Position numbers and translations under genes: made by a program
NCBI RefSeq assembly: GCF_008122505.1
Contig: NZ_VSSB01000001.1
Coordinates: forward strand, 1,782,891 to 1,846,890
Length of the DNA: 64,000 nt
Source: Agromyces mariniharenae
GTDB lineage: Bacteria; Actinomycetota; Actinomycetes; Actinomycetales; Microbacteriaceae
Reading direction: 5' to 3'
Part shown: piece after piece, positions 41,780 to 49,993 of the stretch
Numbering within the stretch: position 1 is the first letter of the stretch
How the letters are laid out: each line of letters starts with the position of its first letter
The notes under the pieces: model-generated
What the model was told of the DNA's origin: nothing
The model's input: the letters and a program-made list of their open reading frames with translations, nothing else
The model's database searches: none

Positions 41780-43185
41780 GAGGCGACCAGGGCGCCGGCG
41801 CGGGAGATCTCCACCTGCTCGTCACGGGGCACGACCTTCACGCGCTCGCGTTCGACGCCCTCGAAGGCCTCGCCGAGGCCGCGTTCGTGCCCGTCCAGCT
41901 CGAGCCAGCCGGCCCAGGTCGTGTAGCGGATGCCGCGGGCCTCGAGCAGCTCGAGCACCTCGTCGCCCCCGGCGGCCTCGACGAGCGTCGCGGGGAGCGC
42001 GCCCGCCGCGGCATCCGCGAGCAGGTTCGTGATCGTCTCGAGCGCGTCGCCCTTGGTGTGGCCGATGAGGCCCACGGGACCGCGCTTGATCCAGCCCGTG
42101 GCGTAGACGCCCGGGAGGTGGGCGCCCGCGGCATCCGTCACCCGGCCGCCGTCGTTCGGGATGACGGCGCTGCGCTCGTCGAACGGGACGCCCGGGACCG
42201 GCGAGCTCGCGTAGCCGACCGCGCGGTAGACGGCCTGCACGGGCACGTCGACGAACTCGCCCGTGCCCGCGACGCTGCCGTCGCCGACGGGGCGCGTGCG
42301 CTCGAACCGGACGCCCTCGACGCGCCCGTCGCCGAGCACTTCGACCGGGTTGTACAGGAAGTGCAGGTGCAGGCGACGCGACGCCGTGCGGGTGGTCTCC
42401 GGAGTGGGGCGCCACCCGTTCAGCGTGCGGGTCATGACCTTCACCTGGTTGTTCGACGCGTGCAGCTGCTCGGCGTGCGGGTCGCCGGCCGCGCGCTCGA
42501 AGTCCTCGTCGTAGACGATCACGTCGACGTCGGGCACCTCGCCGAGCTCGCGCAGCTCGATCGGCGTGAACTTCACGTGGCCCGGGCCGCGGCGGCCGAA
42601 CACATGCACGTCGGTCACGGGCGACGCCTCGAGGCCCGCCACGACGTTCGCGGGGACGTCCGTCGTGAGCAGGTCCTTCGGGTGCTTCGCGAGCACGCGG
42701 GCGACGTCGAGCGCGACGTTGCCGTTGCCGATCACCGCGATCTGCTCCGCCTCGAGCGGCCACTCGCGGGGCACGTCGGGGTGCCCGTCGTACCAGGCCA
42801 CGAGGTCGGCGGCGCCGTAGGACCCGGGCAGGTCGATGCCGGGGATGTCGAGGGGGGCGTCCTTCAGCGCGCCGGTCGCGAAGACGACGGCGTCGTAGCG
42901 CTCGCGGAGCTCCTCGACGGTCACGTCGCGGCCCACCTCGACGTTGCCGATGAGCCGGATCGTGCCCGCGTCGAGCATCTCGTGCAGCGAGTTCACGATG
43001 CCCTTGATGCGCGGGTGGTCGGGCGCGACGCCGTAGCGGATCAGGCCGTAGGGCGCCGGCAGCGACTCGAACAGGTCGATGGCGACCTCGCCGCCCGCCT
43101 CCGTGACCTGGCGGTGGAGGATGTTGCCGGCGTAGATGCCGGCGGGGCCGGCTCCGACGATCGCGACGCGAAGGGAGAGGGTCAT
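41776..43185 (-). CDS. fprA: Ferredoxin/flavodoxin-NADP+ reductase (FprA type)
   Basis: 469 residues, the two-dinucleotide-fold NADPH-ferredoxin reductase of the adrenodoxin reductase type. FAD site 'VAIVGAGPAGIYAGNIL' at the start, NADP site 'IAVIGNGNVALDVARVLA' near residue 155, and 'LPGVYATGWIKRGPVGLIGH' near the end. It takes electrons from NADPH to FdxA for Sir. 50-bp gap after cobA, so a weaker link than the rest of the operon. ATG start with AAAGG upstream. Confidence 0.9.
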   Translation of the reverse strand: MTLSLRVAIVGAGPAGIYAGNILHRQVTEAGGEVAIDLFESLPAPYGLIRYGVAPDHPRIKGIVNSLHEMLDAGTIRLIGNVEVGRDVTVEELRERYDAVVFATGALKDAPLDIPGIDLPGSYGAADLVAWYDGHPDVPREWPLEAEQIAVIGNGNVALDVARVLAKHPKDLLTTDVPANVVAGLEASPVTDVHVFGRRGPGHVKFTPIELRELGEVPDVDVIVYDEDFERAAGDPHAEQLHASNNQVKVMTRTLNGWRPTPETTRTASRRLHLHFLYNPVEVLGDGRVEGVRFERTRPVGDGSVAGTGEFVDVPVQAVYRAVGYASSPVPGVPFDERSAVIPNDGGRVTDAAGAHLPGVYATGWIKRGPVGLIGHTKGDALETITNLLADAAAGALPATLVEAAGGDEVLELLEARGIRYTTWAGWLELDGHERGLGEAFEGVERERVKVVPRDEQVEISRAGALVAS

Positions 43186-43235
43186 GGGGACATGGCCTTT
43201 CGAGGGTGATCCGGGGAGTCGGTCGGGGGAAGGGG

Positions 43236-44009
43236 TCAGTCGTCGGCGAGCTCGGCCGTGGCGGCGGCGGTGAGGGCGTCCGGTGCATAGGGGCTCAGGG
43301 TCACGACGTCGCCGACCACGACGACGGCGGGCGAGCGGATGCCGCGACGCGCGGCCTGCAGCGCGATCGTGTCGAGCGTGCCGATCGTGACCCGCTGGCG
43401 CGGTCCGTAGCCGTCCTCGATGATCGCGACGGGGCAGTCGCCGCCGCGCTCGCCGCGGGCGAGGGTGATCGCGGAGTTCGCGAGCGTGCCGATGCCCATG
43501 AGCAGCACCACGGTGTGGTCGCGGCCGCCGCCGAGGGCCCGGATCTGGTCGTGGCCGGTGACGACGGTGAACGTCGTCGCGAGGCCGCGGTGGGTGAGCG
43601 GGATGCCGGCGATCGCCGGCACCGAGATGGCGCTCGTGATGCCGGGCACGACCTCGACGTCGATCCCGCGGTCGCGGCAGTGGGCGAGCTCCTCGCCGCC
43701 GCGTCCGAAGATGAACGGGTCGCCGCCCTTCAGCCGCACGACCTGCTTCCCGGCGCGGGCAAGGGTCACGAGCAGCTCGTTGATGGCGTCCTGCGGCACG
43801 GCGTGGTGGCCGGGGAGCTTGCCGACGTCGACGACCTCGGCCCGCAGCTCCACGCCCTCGGCGGCGAGGCCGTCGAGCACCCCGCGGGCGCCGAGGCGGT
43901 CGGCGACGATCACGTCTGCGGCCTCGAGCGCACGCAGTCCGCGGATGGTCAGGAGGCCCGCGTCGCCGGGGCCGGCGCCCACGAGGACGACGCGGCCGAC
44001 CCCGCTCAT
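43236..44009 (-). CDS. cobA: Uroporphyrinogen-III C-methyltransferase (SUMT)
   Basis: 257 residues. 'VVLVGAGPGDAGLLTIRGL', 'VVRLKGGDPFIFGRGGEELA' and 'VVPGITSAISVPAIAGIPLT' are SUMT hallmarks. It makes precorrin-2 from uroporphyrinogen III with SAM, the first step to siroheme of the Sir enzyme. No N-terminal CysG dehydrogenase/chelatase domain is fused; a CbiX-like chelatase lies at 52814-53581. ATG overlaps the permease stop (ATGA). Confidence 0.92.
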   Translation of the reverse strand: MSGVGRVVLVGAGPGDAGLLTIRGLRALEAADVIVADRLGARGVLDGLAAEGVELRAEVVDVGKLPGHHAVPQDAINELLVTLARAGKQVVRLKGGDPFIFGRGGEELAHCRDRGIDVEVVPGITSAISVPAIAGIPLTHRGLATTFTVVTGHDQIRALGGGRDHTVVLLMGIGTLANSAITLARGERGGDCPVAIIEDGYGPRQRVTIGTLDTIALQAARRGIRSPAVVVVGDVVTLSPYAPDALTAAATAELADD

Positions 44010-44923
44010 CGGTCCCGCTCCACGAGCAGGCCGCGGCGGCGCAGCATCCGTCGCTCGAGCGGGGCGAAGGCCACGAGCTCGATGAGGATGCCGATCGCGA
44101 GGATCACGAGGATCGTCGCGAGCACGCCCGCGAGGTCGGCGAGCTCGCGCGTCTGCTGGAGCATCGAGCCGAGGCCGAAGCCGATCGTGCCGCCCATGGC
44201 GATGATCTCCGCGGCCATGAGCGAGCGCCACGAGAACGCCCAGCCCTGCTTGAGGCCGGCGACGTACCCGGGCAGTGCGGCGGGCAGGACGACGAGCGTC
44301 GCGAGCTCCCAGCGGCGGGCGCCGAGCACCGTGCCGACCCGGCGGAGCTGCGGCGGCACCTGGTCGACGCCGGCGATGAGGCCGTTCACGATCGACGGGA
44401 TCGCGCCCATGAGGATGACGAAGTACACCGTGGCGTCCGACAGCCCGAACCAGATGATGGCGGCCGGCACCCAGGCGACCGACGGGAGCACCTGCAGGCC
44501 GGAGATGATCGGTCCGACGGCCCGCCGCAGCGGGCGGACCTCGGCGAGCAGCAGGCCGAGCGGCGTGCCGACCGCGATCGCGATGAGGAACCCGAGGATG
44601 CCGCGCTCGAGGCTGGTGGTGATCGCGAGCTGGAGCCGGCCCGACTCCCAGGCCGCCGAGATCGCGTTCACGACGTCGGCCGGTGCGGGCACGATGTCGG
44701 GACGCGGCTGCGCGATCACGATGTAGAGCTGCCACGCTGCGACCAGCACGGCCACGAACAGGATCGGCGGCAGCACGCTGGTCGTGAACCGGCGCCATGC
44801 GCTGGCGCGGCGCTCGGGGGTGGTCTGCAGTCGGTCGAGGCCGGCCTCCAGGCTGCGGAGGTCGTCGTGGTCCGTGGCCGCCGGTGCGGCGACCGGGGCT
44901 TCCAGCAGGGTGTCACGCGGCAT
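44006..44923 (-). CDS. ABC importer permease, NitT/TauT family
   Basis: 305 residues, six membrane helices, with a 45-residue acidic N-terminal tail. The EAA-type loop 'GARRWELATLVVLPAALPGY' contacts the ATPase. The position within the sulfate operon suggests uptake of sulfate or sulfonates (SsuC-like); other NitT/TauT substrates cannot be excluded. The ATG lies 11 bp inside the ATPase gene and its stop overlaps the cobA start (ATGA). Confidence 0.85.
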   Translation of the reverse strand: MPRDTLLEAPVAAPAATDHDDLRSLEAGLDRLQTTPERRASAWRRFTTSVLPPILFVAVLVAAWQLYIVIAQPRPDIVPAPADVVNAISAAWESGRLQLAITTSLERGILGFLIAIAVGTPLGLLLAEVRPLRRAVGPIISGLQVLPSVAWVPAAIIWFGLSDATVYFVILMGAIPSIVNGLIAGVDQVPPQLRRVGTVLGARRWELATLVVLPAALPGYVAGLKQGWAFSWRSLMAAEIIAMGGTIGFGLGSMLQQTRELADLAGVLATILVILAIGILIELVAFAPLERRMLRRRGLLVERDR

Positions 44924-45656
44924 TTCGGCGGATCTCCTTCCGCAGCTGGTCGGTGATCTCGATGGAGAGCGCCGCGACCTCGGGCGACTCGATGCGCCGC
45001 CCGGCGGTCTCGGCGATGCGCCACTCGCCCGCGACCCGGCCGGGGCGGCTCGACAGGAGCACGACCCGCTGCCCGAGCCGGGCTGCTTCGCGGACGTTGT
45101 GGGTGACGAAGACGATGGTGCGACCGGTCTGACGCCACACCCGCTCGAGCTCCTCGTGCAGGAGGTCGCGCGTGATGGCGTCGAGGGCCGCGAAGGGCTC
45201 GTCCATGAGCAGGACGGGCCGGTCCTGGGCGAGGGCCCGGGCGAGCGCGACGCGCTGGCGCATGCCGCCCGACAGCTCGTGCGGACGCTTCTCGGCGGCA
45301 TCCGCGAGGTTGACGACGTCGAGCAGCTCGAGCGCCTCGCCGCGGCGGGCGGCGCGCGGCACGCCGCGCAGACGCAGGGCGAGCTCGACGTTCGCGCGGG
45401 CGGTGAGCCACGGCATGAGCGCCGACTCCTGGAACATCACCGCGGAGCCCTCGGCCGGTGTGTCGATCGAGCCCGTCGTGGGCTGGTCGAGCCCAGCGAT
45501 GAGGTTCAGCAGCGTCGACTTGCCGCAGCCGGAGGCCCCGAGCAGGCAGACGAACTCACCCGCCGTGATCGAGAGGTTCACGTCGTCGAGCACGAGCGGC
45601 CCGGCGCCGAAGCGCTTGCCGAGGTGCTCGATGCGGATGGCCGTCTGCCCGCTCAT
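44913..45656 (-). CDS. ABC importer ATPase, NitT/TauT family
   Basis: 247 residues. Walker A 'GASGCGKSTLLNLIAGL', Q-loop 'VMFQESALMPWL', signature 'LSGGMRQRVALARALA', Walker B 'VLLMDEPFAALD' and the H-loop 'FVTHNVREA' are all intact. It energises the SsuC-like permease. ATG is 11 bp downstream of the binding-protein stop. The gene overlaps the permease start. Confidence 0.87.
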   Translation of the reverse strand: MSGQTAIRIEHLGKRFGAGPLVLDDVNLSITAGEFVCLLGASGCGKSTLLNLIAGLDQPTTGSIDTPAEGSAVMFQESALMPWLTARANVELALRLRGVPRAARRGEALELLDVVNLADAAEKRPHELSGGMRQRVALARALAQDRPVLLMDEPFAALDAITRDLLHEELERVWRQTGRTIVFVTHNVREAARLGQRVVLLSSRPGRVAGEWRIAETAGRRIESPEVAALSIEITDQLRKEIRRNAA

Positions 45657-45667
45657 GGGTCGACTCC

Positions 45668-46777
45668 CTACTCCTCGCCGAGGTCGCCCGCGGAGACCGG
45701 CTCCTCGCCGGCATCCTCGAGCAGCCCGTTCAGCAGTCGCAGGTCGAACAGGCCCTCGATCGAGCCGGCCTTCTGCGTGCCGGCCTCGAGGCCGTTCTCG
45801 ACGAGCGTCGCGAACGTCTCGGCGTGCGGGTCGGCCGAGAACGTGACGTGCTCGAGCGACCGCGTGATGACCTCGTCGGCGAGCGGCTTGCCCGTCTCGG
45901 CCTCGAGGGCGGCGTTGATGACGGTCGCCGCCTCGTCCGCGTGCTCGTCGAGCCACGCCAGCGACGCGAGGTGGCCCTCGAGCAGCGCCTCGACCGTCTG
46001 CGGGTGCTCCGCGAGGAAGGTCGCGTTCACGAGCAGCACGGTCGTCGGGAAGTTCCCGTCCTCCCAGAGGTCGGCCTCGTCGACGAGCACCTTCGCGCCG
46101 GCGTCGACGATGAGCCGGGAGACCCACGGCTCGGGGAGCCACGCGCCGTCGAGCTGGCCCTGCTGGAACAGGGTCAGCGTCTGGGCGTTCTCGGTCGGCG
46201 TGATGTGCACGTCGCCGCCGCCCGAGGTGTCGGTCGTGAAGCCCTCGTCGGCGAGCCAGCTGCGCAGCGCCACGTCCTGCGTGTTGCCGAGCTGCGGGGT
46301 CGCGAGTGTGGTGCCCTCGAGGTCCTCGGGCGAGTCGATGTCGTCGCGCACGACGAGCGCCGCGCCGCCGGTCGCGGCACCGGCGACGATGCGCGCCGAT
46401 TCGCCGGCCGACTGGATGAACGTGTTGATCGACGGGTTCGGCCCGATGTAGGTCGCGTCGATGGCCCCCGCGGTGAGCGCCTCGATCGCGGCCGGTCCGG
46501 CGTTGAAGACCTGCGTCGACAGCGTCGTGTCGCCGAGCGCCTCCTCGAAGAGGCCCTCCTGCAGGCCCACCAGCGCGGGGGCGTGCGTGACGTTGGCGAA
46601 GTAGCCGAGGCGAAGCTCCTCGGATGGGGTGCCGGCGTCGGCGGATGCCGCGGCGGTCTCGCCGGCGGCCGACTGGGCGCTGCATCCGGTCAGGACGGCC
46701 GAGGCGACGATCGCGCCGGCCATCATCATGCCGCCCACCAGGCCGAGGCGGGATCGGACGCGGGACGTGGCGTTCAT
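45668..46777 (-). CDS. ABC importer solute-binding lipoprotein (SsuA/TauA type)
   Basis: 369 residues. Lipobox 'ASAVLTGCSAQ' with the acylated Cys at about residue 32; the mature protein has the NMT1/SsuA-like fold ('LRLGYFANVTHAPALVGLQE', 'ATYIGPNPSINTFIQSAGES', 'LDGAWLPEPWVSRLI'). The ligand is sulfate, a sulfonate or another oxyanion; the surrounding cys genes favour a sulfur source. ATG overlaps the cysN stop (ATGA). Confidence 0.87.
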   Translation of the reverse strand: MNATSRVRSRLGLVGGMMMAGAIVASAVLTGCSAQSAAGETAAASADAGTPSEELRLGYFANVTHAPALVGLQEGLFEEALGDTTLSTQVFNAGPAAIEALTAGAIDATYIGPNPSINTFIQSAGESARIVAGAATGGAALVVRDDIDSPEDLEGTTLATPQLGNTQDVALRSWLADEGFTTDTSGGGDVHITPTENAQTLTLFQQGQLDGAWLPEPWVSRLIVDAGAKVLVDEADLWEDGNFPTTVLLVNATFLAEHPQTVEALLEGHLASLAWLDEHADEAATVINAALEAETGKPLADEVITRSLEHVTFSADPHAETFATLVENGLEAGTQKAGSIEGLFDLRLLNGLLEDAGEEPVSAGDLGEE

Positions 46778-48126
46778 GCTGCTGCTCCTTCGGTGGTGGT
46801 CGTGCGGATGGGGGTGTCCGTCGCGGGTGCGACGGGCGGGGTGACGATCGCGGCCGCGAGGGTCGCGCCGTCCTGCGGGTGGATCACGAGGAACGCACCC
46901 GCACGTCGGTGGTCGGCGTACGGTTCGACCGGGAGCTCGCCGGCGAGCTTCAGGGCGACCTGGCCGATGTCGTTGGCGTCGAGCCGCTCGGCGGGCTCGA
47001 GCGCGAGCGTGCCGAGGTCGCGGCGGCCGTGCACGGCCGTCACGAGCGCCTGCACGGTCGACGTGCCGGTCTTCACGAGCACGCGCGCGCCCGGCACGAG
47101 CGGCCGGGGGTCGAGCTGGAAGACGGATGCGTCGAGCTCGCGACGCGGCTCGGGCAGCGAGCCGGATGCCGCGATGACGGCGCCGCGCGCCGCGTCGATC
47201 TCGTCGGCGAGCCGCAGCGACACCGACTGCGGCGCCGACGCGGACTCGAGCTCGGCCGGTCCCGCGTCGATGCCGACGACCGTCGTCGTGGCGCCGCCGG
47301 GGAACACCTGCACGGCGTCGCCGACGCGCACGGTGCCCGAGGCGATGCGTCCGGCGAACGCGCGGTAGTCGCGGAACGCCTCGGCGTCGGCGACGTCGGG
47401 CGCCAGCGCGCCCTGCGGCCGCACGACGAGCTGCACCGGCATCCGAAGCGCCTCGAGCTCGGTCTCGAGCTCGTCGAGCGACGGCAGTGCCTCGAGGAGC
47501 TCGAGCAGCGCGGGCCCGGCGTACCAGGGCGTGTTCGCCGAACGGTCGACGATGTTGTCGCCGGCGAGCGCGGAGACCGGGATCACGTGCGCCTCCGGCA
47601 GGCCGAGCTCGCGAGTGAGCGCCGTGACCTCGTCGGCGACGCGCGTGAACGCGGCCTCGGAGTAGTCGAGCAGGTCGATCTTGTTCACCGCGACGATGAC
47701 GTGCGGCACGCGCAGCAGCTGCACGACGGCGAGGTGGCGGCGAGTCTGCTCGAGCACGCCCTTGCGCGCGTCGACGAGCACGACGACCGCGTCGGCCGTG
47801 GTGGCGCCGGTGACCATGTTGCGCGTGTACTGCACGTGACCGGGGCAGTCGGCGAGGATGAACGACCGGCGGCCCGTCGCGAAGTAGCGGTAGGCGACGT
47901 CGATCGTGATGCCCTGCTCGCGCTCGGCGCGCAGGCCGTCGGTGAGCAGCGCGAAGTCGATCGCGCCGGGCTCGCCGCCGAAGCCGCGCTCGGCGGAGGT
48001 GCGGGCCACCGACTCGAGCTGGTCGGCGAGGATCGCCTTCGAGTCGTGCAGCAGGCGCCCGACGAGGGTCGACTTGCCGTCGTCGACCGAGCCGGCCGTC
48101 GCGAAGCGGAAGAGCGCGTCGCCCAT
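46774..48126 (-). CDS. cysN: Sulfate adenylyltransferase, GTPase subunit
   Basis: 450 residues. GTPase motifs: 'GSVDDGKSTLVGRLLHDSK' (G1), 'ERGITI'-like 'EREQGITIDVAYRYF' (G2), 'DCPGH' (G3), 'VNKIDLLDY' (G4). EF-Tu-like domains II and III follow. Not fused to an APS kinase. With CysD it makes APS from sulfate and ATP, driven by GTP hydrolysis. The ATG overlaps the cysD stop by one base (TGATG). Confidence 0.93.
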   Translation of the reverse strand: MGDALFRFATAGSVDDGKSTLVGRLLHDSKAILADQLESVARTSAERGFGGEPGAIDFALLTDGLRAEREQGITIDVAYRYFATGRRSFILADCPGHVQYTRNMVTGATTADAVVVLVDARKGVLEQTRRHLAVVQLLRVPHVIVAVNKIDLLDYSEAAFTRVADEVTALTRELGLPEAHVIPVSALAGDNIVDRSANTPWYAGPALLELLEALPSLDELETELEALRMPVQLVVRPQGALAPDVADAEAFRDYRAFAGRIASGTVRVGDAVQVFPGGATTTVVGIDAGPAELESASAPQSVSLRLADEIDAARGAVIAASGSLPEPRRELDASVFQLDPRPLVPGARVLVKTGTSTVQALVTAVHGRRDLGTLALEPAERLDANDIGQVALKLAGELPVEPYADHRRAGAFLVIHPQDGATLAAAIVTPPVAPATDTPIRTTTTEGAAA

Positions 48127-49163
48127 CAGAAGTACCCGTCCTTCTTGCGGTCCTCCATGGCGGCCTCCGAGATCCGGTCGTCGGCGCGGGTCGCGCCGCG
48201 CTCGGTGAGGGTCGAGGTGGCCACCTCGCGCACCACGTCGGCGACGGATGCCGCGTCGGACTCGACCGCGCCGGTGCAGCTCATGTCGCCCACCGTGCGG
48301 TAGCGCACGACGCGACGCTCGATCGCCTCGCCCTCGCGCGCCGGCGACACGTCGGACACGGCCCGCCACATGCCGTCGCGGCGGTACACCTCGCGCTCGT
48401 GCGCGTAGTACAGTGGCGGGAGCTCGATGCCCTCCCGCTCGATGTAGCGCCACACGTCGAGCTCGGTCCAGTTCGAGATCGGGAACGCGCGCACGTGCTG
48501 GCCGACCGTGTGGCGGCCGTTGTAGAGGTCCCAGAGCTCTGGGCGCTGGTTGCGCGGATCCCACTGGCCGAACTCGTCGCGCAGGCTCAGAATGCGCTCC
48601 TTGGCGCGAGCCTTGTCCTCGTCGCGTCGGGCGCCGCCGAACACGGCGTCATGGCGGCCGGCGGCGATCGCGTCGAGCAGCGGCTGGGTCTGCAGCGGGT
48701 TGCGCGTGCCGTCGGCGCGCTCCTGGAGGCGTCCGTCGTCGAGGTAGTCCTGCACGGCGGCGACCTCGAGCCGCAGCCCGAGCCGCGCGACGGTGCGGTC
48801 GCGGAAGTCGATGACCTCGGGGAAGTTGTGGCCCGTGTCGACGTGCAGGACCGGGAACGGCACCCTCGCGGGCCAGAACGCCTTCGCGGCGAGGTGCAGC
48901 ACGACCACGGAGTCCTTGCCGCCCGAGAACAGCAGCACAGGGCGCTCGAACTCGGCGACCACCTCGCGGATGATGTGGATCGACTCCGACTCGAGCGCGT
49001 CGAGGGTGGAGAGGGAGCGGCTCGCGGGTCGAGGAGCGACCTCGTCCGCTCGTCGAGTAGCGCCCGGCGTAGCCGGACGCGTATCGAGACGCGTCGTGTC
49101 GGTCTCGATACGCGTCGGCTCCGCCGTCGCTACTCGACCACCGGGGCTTGTGATCTCGCTCAT
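48126..49163 (-). CDS. cysD: Sulfate adenylyltransferase, small subunit
   Basis: 345 residues. The PP-loop ATP pyrophosphatase core starts at about residue 70 ('LLFSGGKDSVVVLHLAAKAF'), after 'LESESIHIIREVVAEFERP'; 'HVDTGHNFPEVIDFRDR' and 'FGGARRDEDKARAKERI' are family motifs. Compared with E. coli CysD the N-terminus is about 35-40 residues longer; residues about 9-39 are encoded by an inverted-repeat element. No other ATG, GTG or TTG in this frame lies between the element and the conserved core, so translation must pass through it. ATG overlaps the cysH stop (ATGA). Confidence 0.93.
   Translation of the reverse strand: MSEITSPGGRVATAEPTRIETDTTRLDTRPATPGATRRADEVAPRPASRSLSTLDALESESIHIIREVVAEFERPVLLFSGGKDSVVVLHLAAKAFWPARVPFPVLHVDTGHNFPEVIDFRDRTVARLGLRLEVAAVQDYLDDGRLQERADGTRNPLQTQPLLDAIAAGRHDAVFGGARRDEDKARAKERILSLRDEFGQWDPRNQRPELWDLYNGRHTVGQHVRAFPISNWTELDVWRYIEREGIELPPLYYAHEREVYRRDGMWRAVSDVSPAREGEAIERRVVRYRTVGDMSCTGAVESDAASVADVVREVATSTLTERGATRADDRISEAAMEDRKKDGYF
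49052..49138. repeat. REP-like inverted repeat inside cysD
   Basis: Left arm 49052-49090 (begins GTCGAGTAGCG, ends CGCGTATCGAGAC) and right arm 49102-49138 (begins GTCTCGATACGCG, ends CGCTACTCGAC) are complementary at their ends; centres differ (ccggcgtagccgg against cggctccgccg). The outer flank on the right continues with CACCGG. Same element type as 49874-49962. Entirely within the 5' part of cysD. Confidence 0.85.
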
Positions 49164-49993
49164 AGGTGCAACCCGCATTCGGTCTTGGCGAGGCCGGCCC
49201 AGCGGCCCGACCTCGGGTCCTCGCCCGCGGCGACGGGCTTCGTGCACGGCTCGCAGCCGATCGAGGGGTAGCCGTGCGACATGAGCAGGTTCACGGGAAC
49301 CTGGTGCGCGCCGGCGTGGTCGAGCAGCTCGTCGAAGGTCCATGCCGCGAGCGGGTTGACCTTCACGAGCCCGTTGCGCTCGTCCCAGGACACGAGCGGA
49401 GTGTTCGTGCGCGTCGGCGCCTCCTCGCGGCGCACGCCCGTGAACCACACCTCGTAGCCGCCGAGCGCCTGCTGCAGGGGCGCGACCTTGCGGCGCGCGC
49501 AGCAGAGGCCCGGATCGCGGGCGAAGAGCTCGGCGCCGAACTCGGCGTCCTGCTGCGCGACGGTCTGCTCGGGCAGCACGTCGACGATCCGCACGTCGAG
49601 CGCGCGGGCGACCTCGTCGCGCGTCACGTACGTCTCGGTGAAGTGGTACCCCGTGTCGAGGAACAGCACGTCGACGCCGGGCAGCTGCTCGGCGATCACG
49701 TGCGGCAGCACGGCGTCGGCCATCGAGCAGGCGACCGCCGCGGCATCCGTCGCGAAGTGCTCGGCGACCCACGCGACGACCTCGGCGGCGGATGCCTCGT
49801 GGTCGGTCAGGCTGCCGAGCTCGAGGTTGCCCGCCTCGGCGAGGGCGCGCAGCTCGTCGGCCGACCTCCGGTCGTCGAGTAGCGACGCCGGAGGCGACTC
49901 GTATCGAGACGCCTCGTCACCGGGTCTCGATACGCGTCCGGCTGCGCCGGGCGCTACTCGACCACCGGAGGGGGCGATGTTGCGTGCGCTCAT
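49160..49993 (-). CDS. cysH: Phosphoadenylyl-/adenylyl-sulfate reductase, APS type
   Basis: 277 residues. The PP-loop reductase family core begins near residue 70 ('VACSMADAVLPHVIAEQLPG'), with 'FLDTGYHFTETYVTRDEVAR' and the catalytic C-terminal 'KTECGLHL'. The paired cysteines 'LCCARRKVAPLQ' and 'IGCEPCTKPV' form the 4Fe-4S site that distinguishes APS reductases from PAPS reductases; consistent with this, no cysC kinase gene is present. Residues about 9-44 come from an inverted-repeat element. ATG overlaps the sir stop (ATGA). Confidence 0.92.
   Translation of the reverse strand: MSARNIAPSGGRVAPGAAGRVSRPGDEASRYESPPASLLDDRRSADELRALAEAGNLELGSLTDHEASAAEVVAWVAEHFATDAAAVACSMADAVLPHVIAEQLPGVDVLFLDTGYHFTETYVTRDEVARALDVRIVDVLPEQTVAQQDAEFGAELFARDPGLCCARRKVAPLQQALGGYEVWFTGVRREEAPTRTNTPLVSWDERNGLVKVNPLAAWTFDELLDHAGAHQVPVNLLMSHGYPSIGCEPCTKPVAAGEDPRSGRWAGLAKTECGLHL
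49874..49962. repeat. REP-like inverted repeat inside cysH
   Basis: Left arm 49874-49910 (begins GTCGAGTAGCGACG, ends CGTATCGAGAC) and right arm 49924-49962 (begins GTCTCGATACGCG, ends CGCTACTCGAC); an outer CTCCGG/CCGGAG pair adds six more base pairs. It belongs to the same family as the element in cysD, 736 bp away. Confidence 0.85.

Noticed and set aside
49021-49975. Insertion sequence ends suggested by the inverted repeats in cysD and cysH
   Set aside because: No transposase between them and the region between is cysD/cysH coding sequence; each repeat is a self-contained palindrome.
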